Shown here piece after piece: positions 48,029-58,335 of a stretch of DNA of 64,000 nucleotides. The notes under the pieces are model-generated. The model saw nothing but the letters and a program-made list of their open reading frames with translations, did no database searches and was not told the origin of the DNA. The position numbers and the translations under genes were made by a program. The DNA lies in assembly GCF_026410305.1 (NCBI RefSeq), contig NZ_JAPMLQ010000002.1, positions 682,001 through 746,000 on the forward strand, written 5' to 3'. Position 1 is the stretch's first letter, and each line of letters opens with the position of its first letter. The stretch comes from Sulfitobacter sp. F26204. GTDB lineage: Bacteria > Pseudomonadota > Alphaproteobacteria > Rhodobacterales > Rhodobacteraceae.

Positions 48029-48575
48029 CGTCTGTGTCCAATATATCTGTAGGCAAACCGTCGATGGTGGTCTGGTTGTCGCGCGCCCATCGTTGGGCGA
48101 CGCCGTCGGCACCATGGGTCTTGGCCTGTCGTTTCAGGGTGTCGCGTGGGCCAATGTGGTTGTAGAATGGCACCGCATAGCCACAGGAGGTCTGAAGCAG
48201 ATCGACCGTAATATCAAAGATCTGCCGCGCGCCAACATCCTGTTCAAACCGGGCATTCAGCGTTGCAAATCCGGCATCGCGCGGGTGCAGGGTTTTCGCC
48301 TTGCCGTAGGCGCGCATGATCATCGGGCGGGCTTCAAAGCTGCACCACATCAGGGTAATCCTGTTCTTGTGCAATAGATGCCCAGCGGTTTCATTTCCCG
48401 AGCCGCTCAGGTTGCGCCAGATGATCCGGTTCGGGCCCAAGATCCGCAGGCAGTCCATGCCTTTGGGCGAGATGTTGACGCGCCCTTGGTCTGCTGCCGT
48501 GCCGCAAAAGAAAATGTGCTGGGCGTCGATGAACCGGCGGTGGTCCTCGGTGATCTGATCGAATTGTTTGGCGAT
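48021..48575 (-). CDS. PNPOx-like flavin-binding protein lacking a standard start codon
   Basis: A pyridoxamine 5'-phosphate oxidase-family protein. The conserved VNISPKG motif and about 38 residues before the first ATG (at 48458, in KGMDCLRI) are open and look coding: AKQFDQITEDHRRFIDAQH. No ATG, GTG or TTG precedes this segment in frame before glmS. An ATC at 48575-48573 lies 7 bases after AAAAGGG and would give a 184-residue product; another ATC is at 48581. So initiation is either at a rare codon, at the internal ATG with an N-terminally truncated product, or lost. Later motifs LGPNRIIW, NETAGHL and CGYAVPFY match the family. Lies 23 bp after glmS. Confidence 0.6.
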   Translation of the reverse strand: MAKQFDQITEDHRRFIDAQHIFFCGTAADQGRVNISPKGMDCLRILGPNRIIWRNLSGSGNETAGHLLHKNRITLMWCSFEARPMIMRAYGKAKTLHPRDAGFATLNARFEQDVGARQIFDITVDLLQTSCGYAVPFYNHIGPRDTLKRQAKTHGADGVAQRWARDNQTTIDGLPTDILDTDDA

Positions 48576-48598
48576 TGTGATGCCCTTTTCAGGTGGGG

Positions 48599-50419
48599 TT
48601 ATTCGACCGTAACGGATTTCGCGAGGTTGCGCGGCTGATCGACATCTGTGCCCTTGGCGATGGCAGCGTGATAGGCCAGCAATTGCGCCGGGATTGCATA
48701 GAGGATCGGGCCAAGAACTTCGGCAACTTTGGGCATTTCAATGGTCACCCAGACGCCTTCGCTGGCTTCAGCCAAACCGTCGCTGTCGGTGACAAGGACC
48801 ACTTTGCCCTTGCGCGCCATGACCTCTTGCATGTTGCTGACCGTTTTATCAAACAAGGTATCGTAAGGGGCGAGAACGACCACCGGCACATTTTCGTCAA
48901 TGAGGGCGATGGGGCCGTGTTTCAGTTCACCTGATGCATAAGCTTCAGCGTGTATATAGCTGATTTCTTTTAGTTTTAGTGCGCCTTCAAGGGCCAGTGG
49001 GAACATTCTGCCGCGGCCCAGAAACAAGACATCCTGTGCCTGGGACAATTTGTATGCCGCGTCGCGCATGGCGTCGTTTTGTTCAAGTGCCGTGTTGATA
49101 AGGGACGGCAGACCGCGCAATGCGCTGATGTGATCGGCAAGGGCGGCGTCATCGATCGCGCCGCGTTGGTGGGCAGCCTTGAGCACCAAAAGCAACAAAA
49201 CCGTGAGCTGGCAGGTAAAGGCCTTGGTCGAAGCGACTCCAACCTCGACACCGGCGTAGATCGACAGGGCCAGATCGCTTTCGCGGGCGATGGAGGATTC
49301 GGGGACGTTTACCACTGACAGGATCGATTGTGCTTTGCCTTCACAATAGCGCAGCGCGGCAAGCGTATCTGCGGTTTCACCTGATTGGCTGACAAATACG
49401 GCAAGGGTGCCTTCGGGGATCGGCGGCTCGCGGTAGCGGAATTCCGAGGCAACATCGACCTCGACCGGAATTCGGGCAATCTGTTCAAACCAGTATTTCG
49501 CCGTGAGACAGGCGTAGGACGCGGTGCCGCAGGCGACCATGGTGATGCGGTCGACCTTGGTGAAATCGATGCCTTTGCCCGGCAGGATGATCTCGCCTGC
49601 GTCGCTGAGGTAATGGGACAATGCCTGGCCGATGACGCCGGGTTGTTCGGCGATTTCCTTGGCCATAAAATGCTTATGGCCACCTTTGTCGATGCGGGTG
49701 GCGTCGACCTGAATGGTTTTGATGGCGCGGTTTGCAAGTCTGCCGTTGGCATCCTTGATTTCGACCGAAGTTCGGGTGATTGCCGCAATGTCCCCTTCTT
49801 CGAGATAGGAAATCCGGTCGGTCATGGGGGACAGTGCGATGGCGTCACTGCCAACATACATTTCGCCGGTACCATATCCGATGGCCAGGGGCGAGCCCTT
49901 GCGCGCGGCGATCATCAGGTCTTCGTGGCCGTCAAACAGAAAGGCGAGCGCAAAAGCCCCTTCAAGCCGTGACAGGGTTTTGGTCGCCGCCTCGACCGGT
50001 GACATGCCGGTTTCGAGGTACTGATGGGTGAGCAGGGCAACTGTTTCGGTGTCCGTTTCGGTAACAAAGGACACGCCGGTCTTGGCCAGTTCTGCGCGTA
50101 ACTCACGAAAATTTTCGATGATGCCATTGTGGACGACGGCCACAGCGCCCGCCTGATGGGGATGCGCATTGGTGACTGTCGGGGCACCATGGGTTGCCCA
50201 GCGAGTGTGGCCGATGCCGGATTTGCCCGCGAGCGGTTCATGCACCAGAAGGTCCGAGAGGTTCACCAGTTTACCCACTGCGCGGCGGCGCGCCAGGGTG
50301 CCCTCGTTCACGGTTGCAATGCCAGCACTGTCATAGCCGCGATATTCAAGTCGCTTGAGCGCCTCAACCAATATGGGCGCCACTTCGTGACTCCCAAGTA
50401 CCCCAACAATTCCACACAT
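48599..50419 (-). CDS. glmS: Glutamine-fructose-6-phosphate aminotransferase
   Basis: Makes glucosamine-6-phosphate from fructose-6-phosphate and glutamine, the first committed step to UDP-GlcNAc. 606 residues. Cys2 in MCGIVGVLG is the glutaminase nucleophile; the C-terminal half has two SIS domains with VACGTASYACL, SQSGETADT and EGALKLKEISY, and ends LAKSVTVE. It starts 2 bp after glmU, so the two hexosamine genes are an operon. Confidence 0.97.
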   Translation of the reverse strand: MCGIVGVLGSHEVAPILVEALKRLEYRGYDSAGIATVNEGTLARRRAVGKLVNLSDLLVHEPLAGKSGIGHTRWATHGAPTVTNAHPHQAGAVAVVHNGIIENFRELRAELAKTGVSFVTETDTETVALLTHQYLETGMSPVEAATKTLSRLEGAFALAFLFDGHEDLMIAARKGSPLAIGYGTGEMYVGSDAIALSPMTDRISYLEEGDIAAITRTSVEIKDANGRLANRAIKTIQVDATRIDKGGHKHFMAKEIAEQPGVIGQALSHYLSDAGEIILPGKGIDFTKVDRITMVACGTASYACLTAKYWFEQIARIPVEVDVASEFRYREPPIPEGTLAVFVSQSGETADTLAALRYCEGKAQSILSVVNVPESSIARESDLALSIYAGVEVGVASTKAFTCQLTVLLLLVLKAAHQRGAIDDAALADHISALRGLPSLINTALEQNDAMRDAAYKLSQAQDVLFLGRGRMFPLALEGALKLKEISYIHAEAYASGELKHGPIALIDENVPVVVLAPYDTLFDKTVSNMQEVMARKGKVVLVTDSDGLAEASEGVWVTIEMPKVAEVLGPILYAIPAQLLAYHAAIAKGTDVDQPRNLAKSVTVE

Positions 50420-50421
50420 TT

Positions 50422-51774
50422 TCAGCTTCCTCGCTGTTGCTTGGCCTTTTTGGCCTTTAACATATCGAACAATTTACGCGCCATGCCCGGTTTTTCGACT
50501 TGCGGGGCACGGGCAAGCGCCAGTGCCTCTGGTTCCACGTCTGAAGTGATCACCGAACCGCTGCCCGTCATTGCCCCGTCGCCAACGGTGACAGGTGCCA
50601 CCAGCATGGTATTGGAGCCGATGAAAGCGCCTGCGCCGATGGTGGTGTGATGCTTCATGACGCCGTCATAATTGCAGGTGATGGTACCGGCTCCGATGTT
50701 TGCGGCGGCACCGATCGTGGCGTCGCCGATGTAACTCAGGTGGTTGACCTTGGCCCCTTCGGCGATCTGGGCATTCTTTACCTCGACAAAATTGCCGATG
50801 CGCACATGTTCGGACAATTCCGCACCGGGGCGCAGTCGTGCATAGGGTCCCACGACCGCACCGCGTGATACGTGGCAGCCTTCCAGATGGGAAAAGGCGC
50901 GGATGGTTGCGCCACTTTCTATCGTCACGCCGGGGCCAAAGACCACGTTGGGTTCCACCAGGGTATCGCGTCCGATGACGGTGTCGCGGGCCAGAAAAAC
51001 GGTTTCGGGGGCGGTCAGGGTCACGCCATCCTCAAGCAATGCCGAACGGGCACGCGCCTGAAAGGTGTTTTCGGCACGGGCCAGTTCGCTGCGCGAATTA
51101 ATGCCGACGGTTTCCCATTCTTCGCAGGTGACAGCAGTGGCGGACAATCCGCGGCCGCGGGCAAGACCGACGATGTCGGTCAGATAGTATTCTTCAGAAG
51201 CATTGTTGTTGTCGACCGCATCGATGAGATCAAACAACAGATCGGCATTGCAGGCGACGACGCCGGAATTGCACAGGGTGATCATGCGTTCCTGTTCAGA
51301 GGCATCCTTGAACTCGACGATGCGATCCAGTTGTTGGCCATCCATGACCAGACGGCCATAACGGGCGGGGTCCGCTGCTTCGAATCCCAGTACGACAACA
51401 TCGTTCTGAGCCAGGGCGGCCTGCATTTTTTCGAGTGTCTCAGGGCGGATGAACGGCGTGTCACCATATAGCACCAGGGCCATACCGTCAAAACCGGCCA
51501 GTGCCTCGCGGGCCTGGGCAACCGCATGGGCGGTGCCCAGTTGTTCGGTTTGTTCGACCACATTGATCGACATGTCATGTGCAAGGGTCGCGCTGCGGAC
51601 CTGTTCGGCACCGTGACCTGCAACCACGACAGAACGTTCCGGTTCCAGCATGGTGCCCGCTTCCAATGCGTGAATAAGCATGGGTTCACCGGCGATCGGG
51701 TGCAGAACCTTCGGCAGATCGGAATTCATCCTTGTGCCCTTGCCTGCAGCAAGGATGATGAGGGCGGTTTTCAT
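50422..51774 (-). CDS. glmU: Bifunctional UDP-GlcNAc pyrophosphorylase / glucosamine-1-P acetyltransferase
   Basis: 450 residues. The N-terminal uridyltransferase domain begins ALIILAAGKGTRMNSDLPK with the nucleotide motif, and GDTPFIRPET follows. The C-terminal left-handed beta-helix (about 250-430) has hexapeptide repeats and the acetyltransferase motif around GNFVEVKNAQIAEG and AGTITCNYDG. It feeds UDP-GlcNAc to peptidoglycan and LPS. Divergent from the phosphatase gene at 51903. Confidence 0.97.
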   Translation of the reverse strand: MKTALIILAAGKGTRMNSDLPKVLHPIAGEPMLIHALEAGTMLEPERSVVVAGHGAEQVRSATLAHDMSINVVEQTEQLGTAHAVAQAREALAGFDGMALVLYGDTPFIRPETLEKMQAALAQNDVVVLGFEAADPARYGRLVMDGQQLDRIVEFKDASEQERMITLCNSGVVACNADLLFDLIDAVDNNNASEEYYLTDIVGLARGRGLSATAVTCEEWETVGINSRSELARAENTFQARARSALLEDGVTLTAPETVFLARDTVIGRDTLVEPNVVFGPGVTIESGATIRAFSHLEGCHVSRGAVVGPYARLRPGAELSEHVRIGNFVEVKNAQIAEGAKVNHLSYIGDATIGAAANIGAGTITCNYDGVMKHHTTIGAGAFIGSNTMLVAPVTVGDGAMTGSGSVITSDVEPEALALARAPQVEKPGMARKLFDMLKAKKAKQQRGS

Positions 51775-51902
51775 TGTGACACTCGTTTATCCATTGTTGG
51801 CCCCTCTTTACGCGGTTGACGCAAAGGCGCAAGACTGGTGCGCATCAAACTAAGTTGCGTGTTGCAACATCAGCGGGCGGGGACCCGCGCACGGGAGGCG
51901 TC

Positions 51903-52580
51903 ATGGCAAAGACAGTGATATTTGATCTGGACGGTACATTGGCTGATACCAGTGCCGATCTGATTGCGGCGGCAAATGTCTGTTTTCGGGATATGGGAGC
52001 GGGGGACATGCTTGAGACAGGCAGGGATTCCGGCATCGCGCTGCTGGGCGCAAGGGCCTTGTTGCAATTGGGACTGCAACGCCTGGAACGCGGGGGTGAC
52101 CTGGCGGCGATTGATCGCTATTACCCGTTTTTCCTGGATGCCTATGCCCGCGACATCGACAGGCATACTGTTCTTTATGACGGGGCAATGGCGGCGGTCG
52201 AAAAGCTGAAAGCCGAAGGCTATCTCGTCGCAATTTGCACCAACAAGCCTGAGGGGCTGGCGGACAGTCTGTTGACGCGGCTGGGTGTGCGTTCAGTGTT
52301 TGATGCCCTTCTTGGGGCGGATAGCATTGCGGTGCGCAAGCCTGATCCGGAGCATCTGTTTGAAACAGCGCGGCGCGCGGGCGGCGATCCCGCACGGTGC
52401 ATTCTGATTGGCGATTCGGAAACCGACCGCATGACGGCGCGGGCCGCCAAGGTGCCCTGTGTGCTGGTTACTTTCGGGCCGTCAGGGGAGGATATGTCGG
52501 TGTTGCAGCCAGAAGCATTGCTGGATCATTTTGATGATCTGCATGGAATCGTTGCGCAATTGATCGGAACGGCGGCATGA
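51903..52580 (+). CDS. gph: HAD-family phosphatase, phosphoglycolate type
   Basis: A 225-residue HAD phosphatase with all four motifs: FDLDGTLADT (I), CTNKPEG (II), Lys in RKPDPEHL (III), GDSETDRMTA (IV). It closely fits the Gph family that hydrolyses 2-phosphoglycolate, though promiscuity is common. GGGAGG precedes the ATG at 51903; an upstream in-frame ATG at 51816 is not supported. Overlaps the DegT gene by 4 bp. Confidence 0.88.
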   Translation: MAKTVIFDLDGTLADTSADLIAAANVCFRDMGAGDMLETGRDSGIALLGARALLQLGLQRLERGGDLAAIDRYYPFFLDAYARDIDRHTVLYDGAMAAVEKLKAEGYLVAICTNKPEGLADSLLTRLGVRSVFDALLGADSIAVRKPDPEHLFETARRAGGDPARCILIGDSETDRMTARAAKVPCVLVTFGPSGEDMSVLQPEALLDHFDDLHGIVAQLIGTAA

Positions 52581-53779
52581 GCACGCGCTTTTCCGGGAGT
52601 TTTACCCAGCAGGAACCCATCCCCGAAGAAGGCATCGAAGCCGCAATGGCGGTGCTGCGGTCGGGGCGGTTACACCGATACAACACGGCAACGGATGAAT
52701 TGGCCGAAACCGCGTTGCTGGAGCAGGAGTTTGCCGCGCTGGTCGGGGCGAAATATTGTTTGGCCGTGGCCTCGGGGGGGTATGCCATGGCGACCGCCTT
52801 GCGGGCCGTGGGGGTGAAACCGGGAGACCGTGTGCTGACCAATGCCTTCACGCTTGCCCCGGTGCCGGGTGCCATAGCGGCGGTGGGGGCGGTGCCGGTC
52901 TTTGTCGGGGTCACGCCGCAACTGGTCATTGATCTGGAGGATCTGGCGGCAAAGACCGGGCAGGCGGAAGTGCTGCTTCTCAGTCATATGCGCGGGCATC
53001 TGGCGGATATGGAGGCCTTGATGGCGATTTGTGACTCTGCGGGCGTCACAGTGATCGAGGATTGCGCCCACACCATGGGAGCGTCCTGGAAAGCTGTGCC
53101 ATCGGGAACGCAGGGCCGTGTGGGCTGCTATTCCTGCCAGAGCTATAAACATGTGAATTCGGGCGAAGGCGGCTTGTTTGTCACGGATGATGCGCAGGTC
53201 GCTGCCCGTGCCGTGATCCTGTCGGGGTCCTATATGTTGTATGAAAGGCATCTGGCCGCACCGCCGGCCGAGGCGTTTGATGCCGTTCGCTATGAAACCC
53301 CCAATATATCGGGGCGGATGGATAATCTGCGTGCGGCCATCCTGCGCCCCCAGTTACGGAACCTGGCGTCGCAATGCGCAAGGTGGAACGAACGCTATTT
53401 TGCAATTGAGGCGGGGCTGCGTGATACGCCGGGTCTGACCGTGATTGAACGGCCCGCAGAGGAAAGTTTTGTCGGATCTTCGATCCAGTTCCTGTTGGAA
53501 GGTTGGGAAACCGAGGCTGTCGAAGCTGTTTTGACAGGGTGTCTGAAACGAGGTGTCGAGTTGAAGTGGTTCGGTGGTGCAGAACCAGTAGGGTTTACCA
53601 GCCGATATGATTCCTGGCGCTATGTGCAAGCGCCAAGGATGCCGCAAAGCGATGCGGTCCTTGCGGGAATTGTTGACATGCGGGTGCCGCTGACCTTCAG
53701 CCTTGAGGATTGCGCCCTGATTTCCGGGATCATCAAGGCGGAAGTTGGCGCAGTCTATCAGGAGGTACAGGGGTCTTAA
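52577..53779 (+). CDS. DegT/DnrJ/EryC1/StrS-type aminotransferase
   Basis: A 400-residue PLP enzyme. The PLP Lys is expected in SCQSYKHVNSGEGGLF (about 190), preceded by VIEDCAHTMGASW with the cofactor Asp. The family transaminates nucleotide-linked or free sugars. No sugar-nucleotide genes adjoin, so the substrate is unknown. The ATG overlaps the phosphatase stop by 4 bp (ATGA). Confidence 0.85.
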   Translation: MSTRFSGSFTQQEPIPEEGIEAAMAVLRSGRLHRYNTATDELAETALLEQEFAALVGAKYCLAVASGGYAMATALRAVGVKPGDRVLTNAFTLAPVPGAIAAVGAVPVFVGVTPQLVIDLEDLAAKTGQAEVLLLSHMRGHLADMEALMAICDSAGVTVIEDCAHTMGASWKAVPSGTQGRVGCYSCQSYKHVNSGEGGLFVTDDAQVAARAVILSGSYMLYERHLAAPPAEAFDAVRYETPNISGRMDNLRAAILRPQLRNLASQCARWNERYFAIEAGLRDTPGLTVIERPAEESFVGSSIQFLLEGWETEAVEAVLTGCLKRGVELKWFGGAEPVGFTSRYDSWRYVQAPRMPQSDAVLAGIVDMRVPLTFSLEDCALISGIIKAEVGAVYQEVQGS

Positions 53780-53802
53780 CTGTCAGGATCCGGCATGAAT
53801 CG

Positions 53803-53848
53803 TTGACCGGTTGTGAACAACTTGGTAAGTAATGAACAACTGTTCATT
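53803..53848 (+). promoter_or_regulatory. Candidate promoter and operator of the liu operon
   Basis: A TTGACC box (53803) with a weak TAAGTA 17 bp on is followed by the palindrome AATGAACA-AC-TGTTCATT (53831-53848, 8-bp perfect arms). The motif TGAACAACT occurs twice, at 53814 and 53833, 19 bp apart, suggesting side-by-side binding by a regulator. It ends 24 bp before ivd. Confidence 0.6.
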
Positions 53849-53872
53849 AAATCCGTTTCGGGGAGACCGACC

Positions 53873-55036
53873 ATGTTCAATGCAAGCATGAAATTTAATC
53901 TGGGCGAAGATGTCGAAGCCATGCGCGACATGGTGCACCGTTGGGCGCAGGAGCGGGTCAAGCCAATGGCCGCCGAAATCGACCAGAAAAACGAATTTCC
54001 GCCCGAGCTTTGGACCGAAATGGGTGAATTGGGCCTTTTGGGCATGACAGTGCCGGAAGAATATGGCGGGTCAGGCATGAGCTATCTGGCGCATACGGTT
54101 GCGGTTGAGGAAATCGCCCGTGCGTCGGCATCGGTTTCCCTGTCATATGGGGCCCATTCCAACCTCTGCGTGAACCAGATCAAGCTGAACGGCACGGATG
54201 AACAGCGCGCGCAATATCTGCCCAAACTCTGTTCCGGTGAACATGTGGGGGCGTTGGCGATGTCAGAGCCCTCTGCCGGGAGTGACGTGGTGTCGATGAA
54301 GTTGCGGGCGGAAAAACGTAATGATCACTATCGGTTAAGCGGCAACAAATATTGGATCACCAACGGGCCGGATGCGCAGACGTTGGTGGTCTACGCCAAG
54401 ACCGATCCCGATGCAGGGTCCAAGGGGATCACGGCCTTTCTGATCGACAAGGATATGAAAGGTTTCAGCACCAGCCCGCATTTCGACAAACTGGGCATGC
54501 GTGGCTCCAATACGGCCGAGCTGATCTTTGATGATGTCGAAGTGCCGTTTGAAAACGTGCTGGGTGAAGAGGGGCGTGGCGTTGCCGTGCTGATGTCGGG
54601 TCTGGATTACGAACGGGTTGTACTGGCGGGTATTGGCCTTGGTATCATAGCCAACTGTCTGGATGAGATCATGCCCTATATGGTCGAGCGCAAACAATTC
54701 GGCCAGCCGATTGGCAATTTCCAACTGATGCAGGGCAAGATGGCCGATATGTATACAGCGATGAATTCGGCGCGGGCTTATGTTTATAATGTTGCGCAGG
54801 CCTGTGACCGCGGAGATGTGACCCGTCAGGACGCGGCGGCCTGCTGTCTTTATGCCTCAGAGCAAGCGATGGTGCAGGCGCATCAGGCGGTTCAGGCGAT
54901 GGGCGGTGCCGGGTATCTGTCCGACAATCCCGTGGGCCGGATTTTCCGTGATGCCAAGTTGATGGAGATCGGGGCAGGCACATCGGAAATCAGGCGCATG
55001 TTGGTGGGCCGCGAAATGATGACCTCGATGGGCTAA
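53873..55036 (+). CDS. ivd: Isovaleryl-CoA dehydrogenase
   Basis: Flavoprotein that oxidises isovaleryl-CoA to 3-methylcrotonyl-CoA. 387 residues from the ATG with GGGGAG upstream. The isovaleryl-type catalytic Glu lies in [10 protein letters not shown] (E247), with the acyl-CoA dehydrogenase signatures [10 protein letters not shown] and a Gln/Gly-rich C-terminal FAD region ([16 protein letters not shown]). First gene of the eight-gene leucine-degradation operon; an in-frame ATG at 53813 lies upstream of the operator and is unlikely. Confidence 0.95.
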   Translation: MFNASMKFNLGEDVEAMRDMVHRWAQERVKPMAAEIDQKNEFPPELWTEMGELGLLGMTVPEEYGGSGMSYLAHTVAVEEIARASASVSLSYGAHSNLCVNQIKLNGTDEQRAQYLPKLCSGEHVGALAMSEPSAGSDVVSMKLRAEKRNDHYRLSGNKYWITNGPDAQTLVVYAKTDPDAGSKGITAFLIDKDMKGFSTSPHFDKLGMRGSNTAELIFDDVEVPFENVLGEEGRGVAVLMSGLDYERVVLAGIGLGIIANCLDEIMPYMVERKQFGQPIGNFQLMQGKMADMYTAMNSARAYVYNVAQACDRGDVTRQDAAACCLYASEQAMVQAHQAVQAMGGAGYLSDNPVGRIFRDAKLMEIGAGTSEIRRMLVGREMMTSMG

Positions 55037-55042
55037 CCGGAC

Positions 55043-56568
55043 ATGTCGCAATCTTTGCCCGGTGTGTTGGACGACGGGGCGTGGGATATACCTGCGCGGT
55101 TGAACATGGCCGCGCAGTGTTTGGCACAGCCTTCGTCCCAGACGGCGATCATCGATCTGACGGGTGTGGGCAGGCGCGATGTCAGTTTCGCAGCGCTTGC
55201 AGAAATGACTGATGGTCTGGCGCGTGCATTGCTGACCAAGGTGCAGGCGGGGGATCGCGTTGGGGTCTTGCTGTCGCAATCCCCATGGTGCGCGGCGGCC
55301 CATTTGGCAATCTGGAAAATCGGTGCGATTTCCGTGCCTTTGTTCAAACTCTTCAAGCGGGATGCACTGTCATCGCGGGTGAAGGATGCCGGATGTGAAG
55401 TGGTGCTCACCGATGGTGAGGGCACCGCGCTGCTGGGTGATCTGGCCGAGGCCTGGATTGCGGATCAGGTGGGAGTGGGCGGTTCGGATGTGCCATTTGC
55501 CGACACTGGTCCCGATGACCCGGCGGTGTTGATCTATACCTCGGGAACCACCGGCAGCCCAAAAGGCGCGCTGCATGGCCACCGGATGCTGACCGGGCAT
55601 CTGCCAGGTGTCGCGGTCAGCCATGACTTTCTGGGCCAGCCGGAGGATTGCCTGTGGACGCCGGCGGATTGGGCCTGGATCGGCGGGCTGTTTGATGTGG
55701 CGATGCCGGGCTTGGCCTTGGGCGTGCCGGTAGTGGCCGCGCGCATGGCGAAATTCACGCCCGAAGGCTGTTGTGAGGTGATTGAACAGGGTGGTGTGCG
55801 CAACGTGTTTTTCCCGCCAACGGCCCTGCGGATGCTGAAAGCCGCGGATGTTTCGATCGCTGGCCTGCGCTCTGTTGCCAGTGGCGGCGAACCTTTGGGC
55901 GCAGAGATGCTGGCATGGGGACGGCGATCATTCGGTTTGGACATCAACGAGTTTTATGGCCAGACCGAATGCAACATGATCGCCTCTTCCTGCGGGGCGG
56001 CGTTCAAGGCGAGGGCGGGGGCGATTGGCAAGGCCGTGGCGGGGCACCACCTGGCGGTACTTGACGCGCAGGGGCAGGAAAGCGACGGTGAGGGGGATAT
56101 TGCCGTGCGGCGTGGTTCTGCCTCGATGATGTTGGGATATTGGCAGCGACCGGATGAAACGGCACAGAAGTATCGCGACAACTGGATGCTGACCGGCGAT
56201 CGTGGCATCTGGGAGGGCGACTTCCTGCGCTTTGTCGGGCGCGAGGATGACGTGATCACCTCTGCCGGATACCGGATTGGTCCGGCAGAGATCGAGGATT
56301 GTCTGTTGACCCATGCGGGCGTTGCGACCTGTGGGGTTGTGGGCAAACCGGATGCGCTGCGCACCGAAGTTGTGAAAGCCTATGTGGTGCGCAGACCTGG
56401 GGCGGATGTGACGGCTGAAGTGTTGCAGAAATGGGTTAAGGATCGGCTTGCAAGCTATTCCTACCCAAGAGAAATCGAGTTTCTGGAAGCCCTGCCGATG
56501 ACGGTAACGGGCAAGGTGATCCGCAAGGAATTGAAGGCGCGTGCAGCGCGGGAAGTTGAAGGAAAGAC

Positions 56569-56572
<4 letters not shown>
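55043..56572 (+). CDS. Acyl-CoA synthetase (AMP-binding)
   Basis: A 509-residue adenylate-forming ligase. Core A3 motif [16 protein letters not shown], the mid-domain [11 protein letters not shown] and the later [19 protein letters not shown], ending with the lysine-bearing [12 protein letters not shown]. The start lies 6 bp after the ivd stop. It resembles short or medium-chain acyl/acetoacetyl-CoA synthetases. In this operon it may activate isovalerate or another branched acid, or acetoacetate, which I infer only from context. Confidence 0.85.
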
Positions 56573-58173
<1,601 letters not shown>

Positions 58174-58335
58174 GGGCGGTTGCGTCCCCTGGTGACATGG
58201 TAGTCTGGGCCGGCTGCTGTAACAGGTCCAACAGGCCCAGGACCTGTCCCGCGGGGCAAGGCCGGCGGTTTTCCGGGGCTCTGCCCCGGACCCCGGAGTT
58301 TATTGGCAAGATGAAAGATGTGAGGTTTGGCGGCT
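58174..58335 (+). repeat. Two hairpins between mccB and mccA
   Basis: ACAGGTCC-N10-GGACCTGT (58222-58247) and TCCGGGGC-TCT-GCCCCGGA (58272-58290), the latter followed by ACCCCGGAGTTTATTGG and matching the Rhodobacterales repeat family. Inside the operon these could alter the mccB:mccA ratio. Confidence 0.65.
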
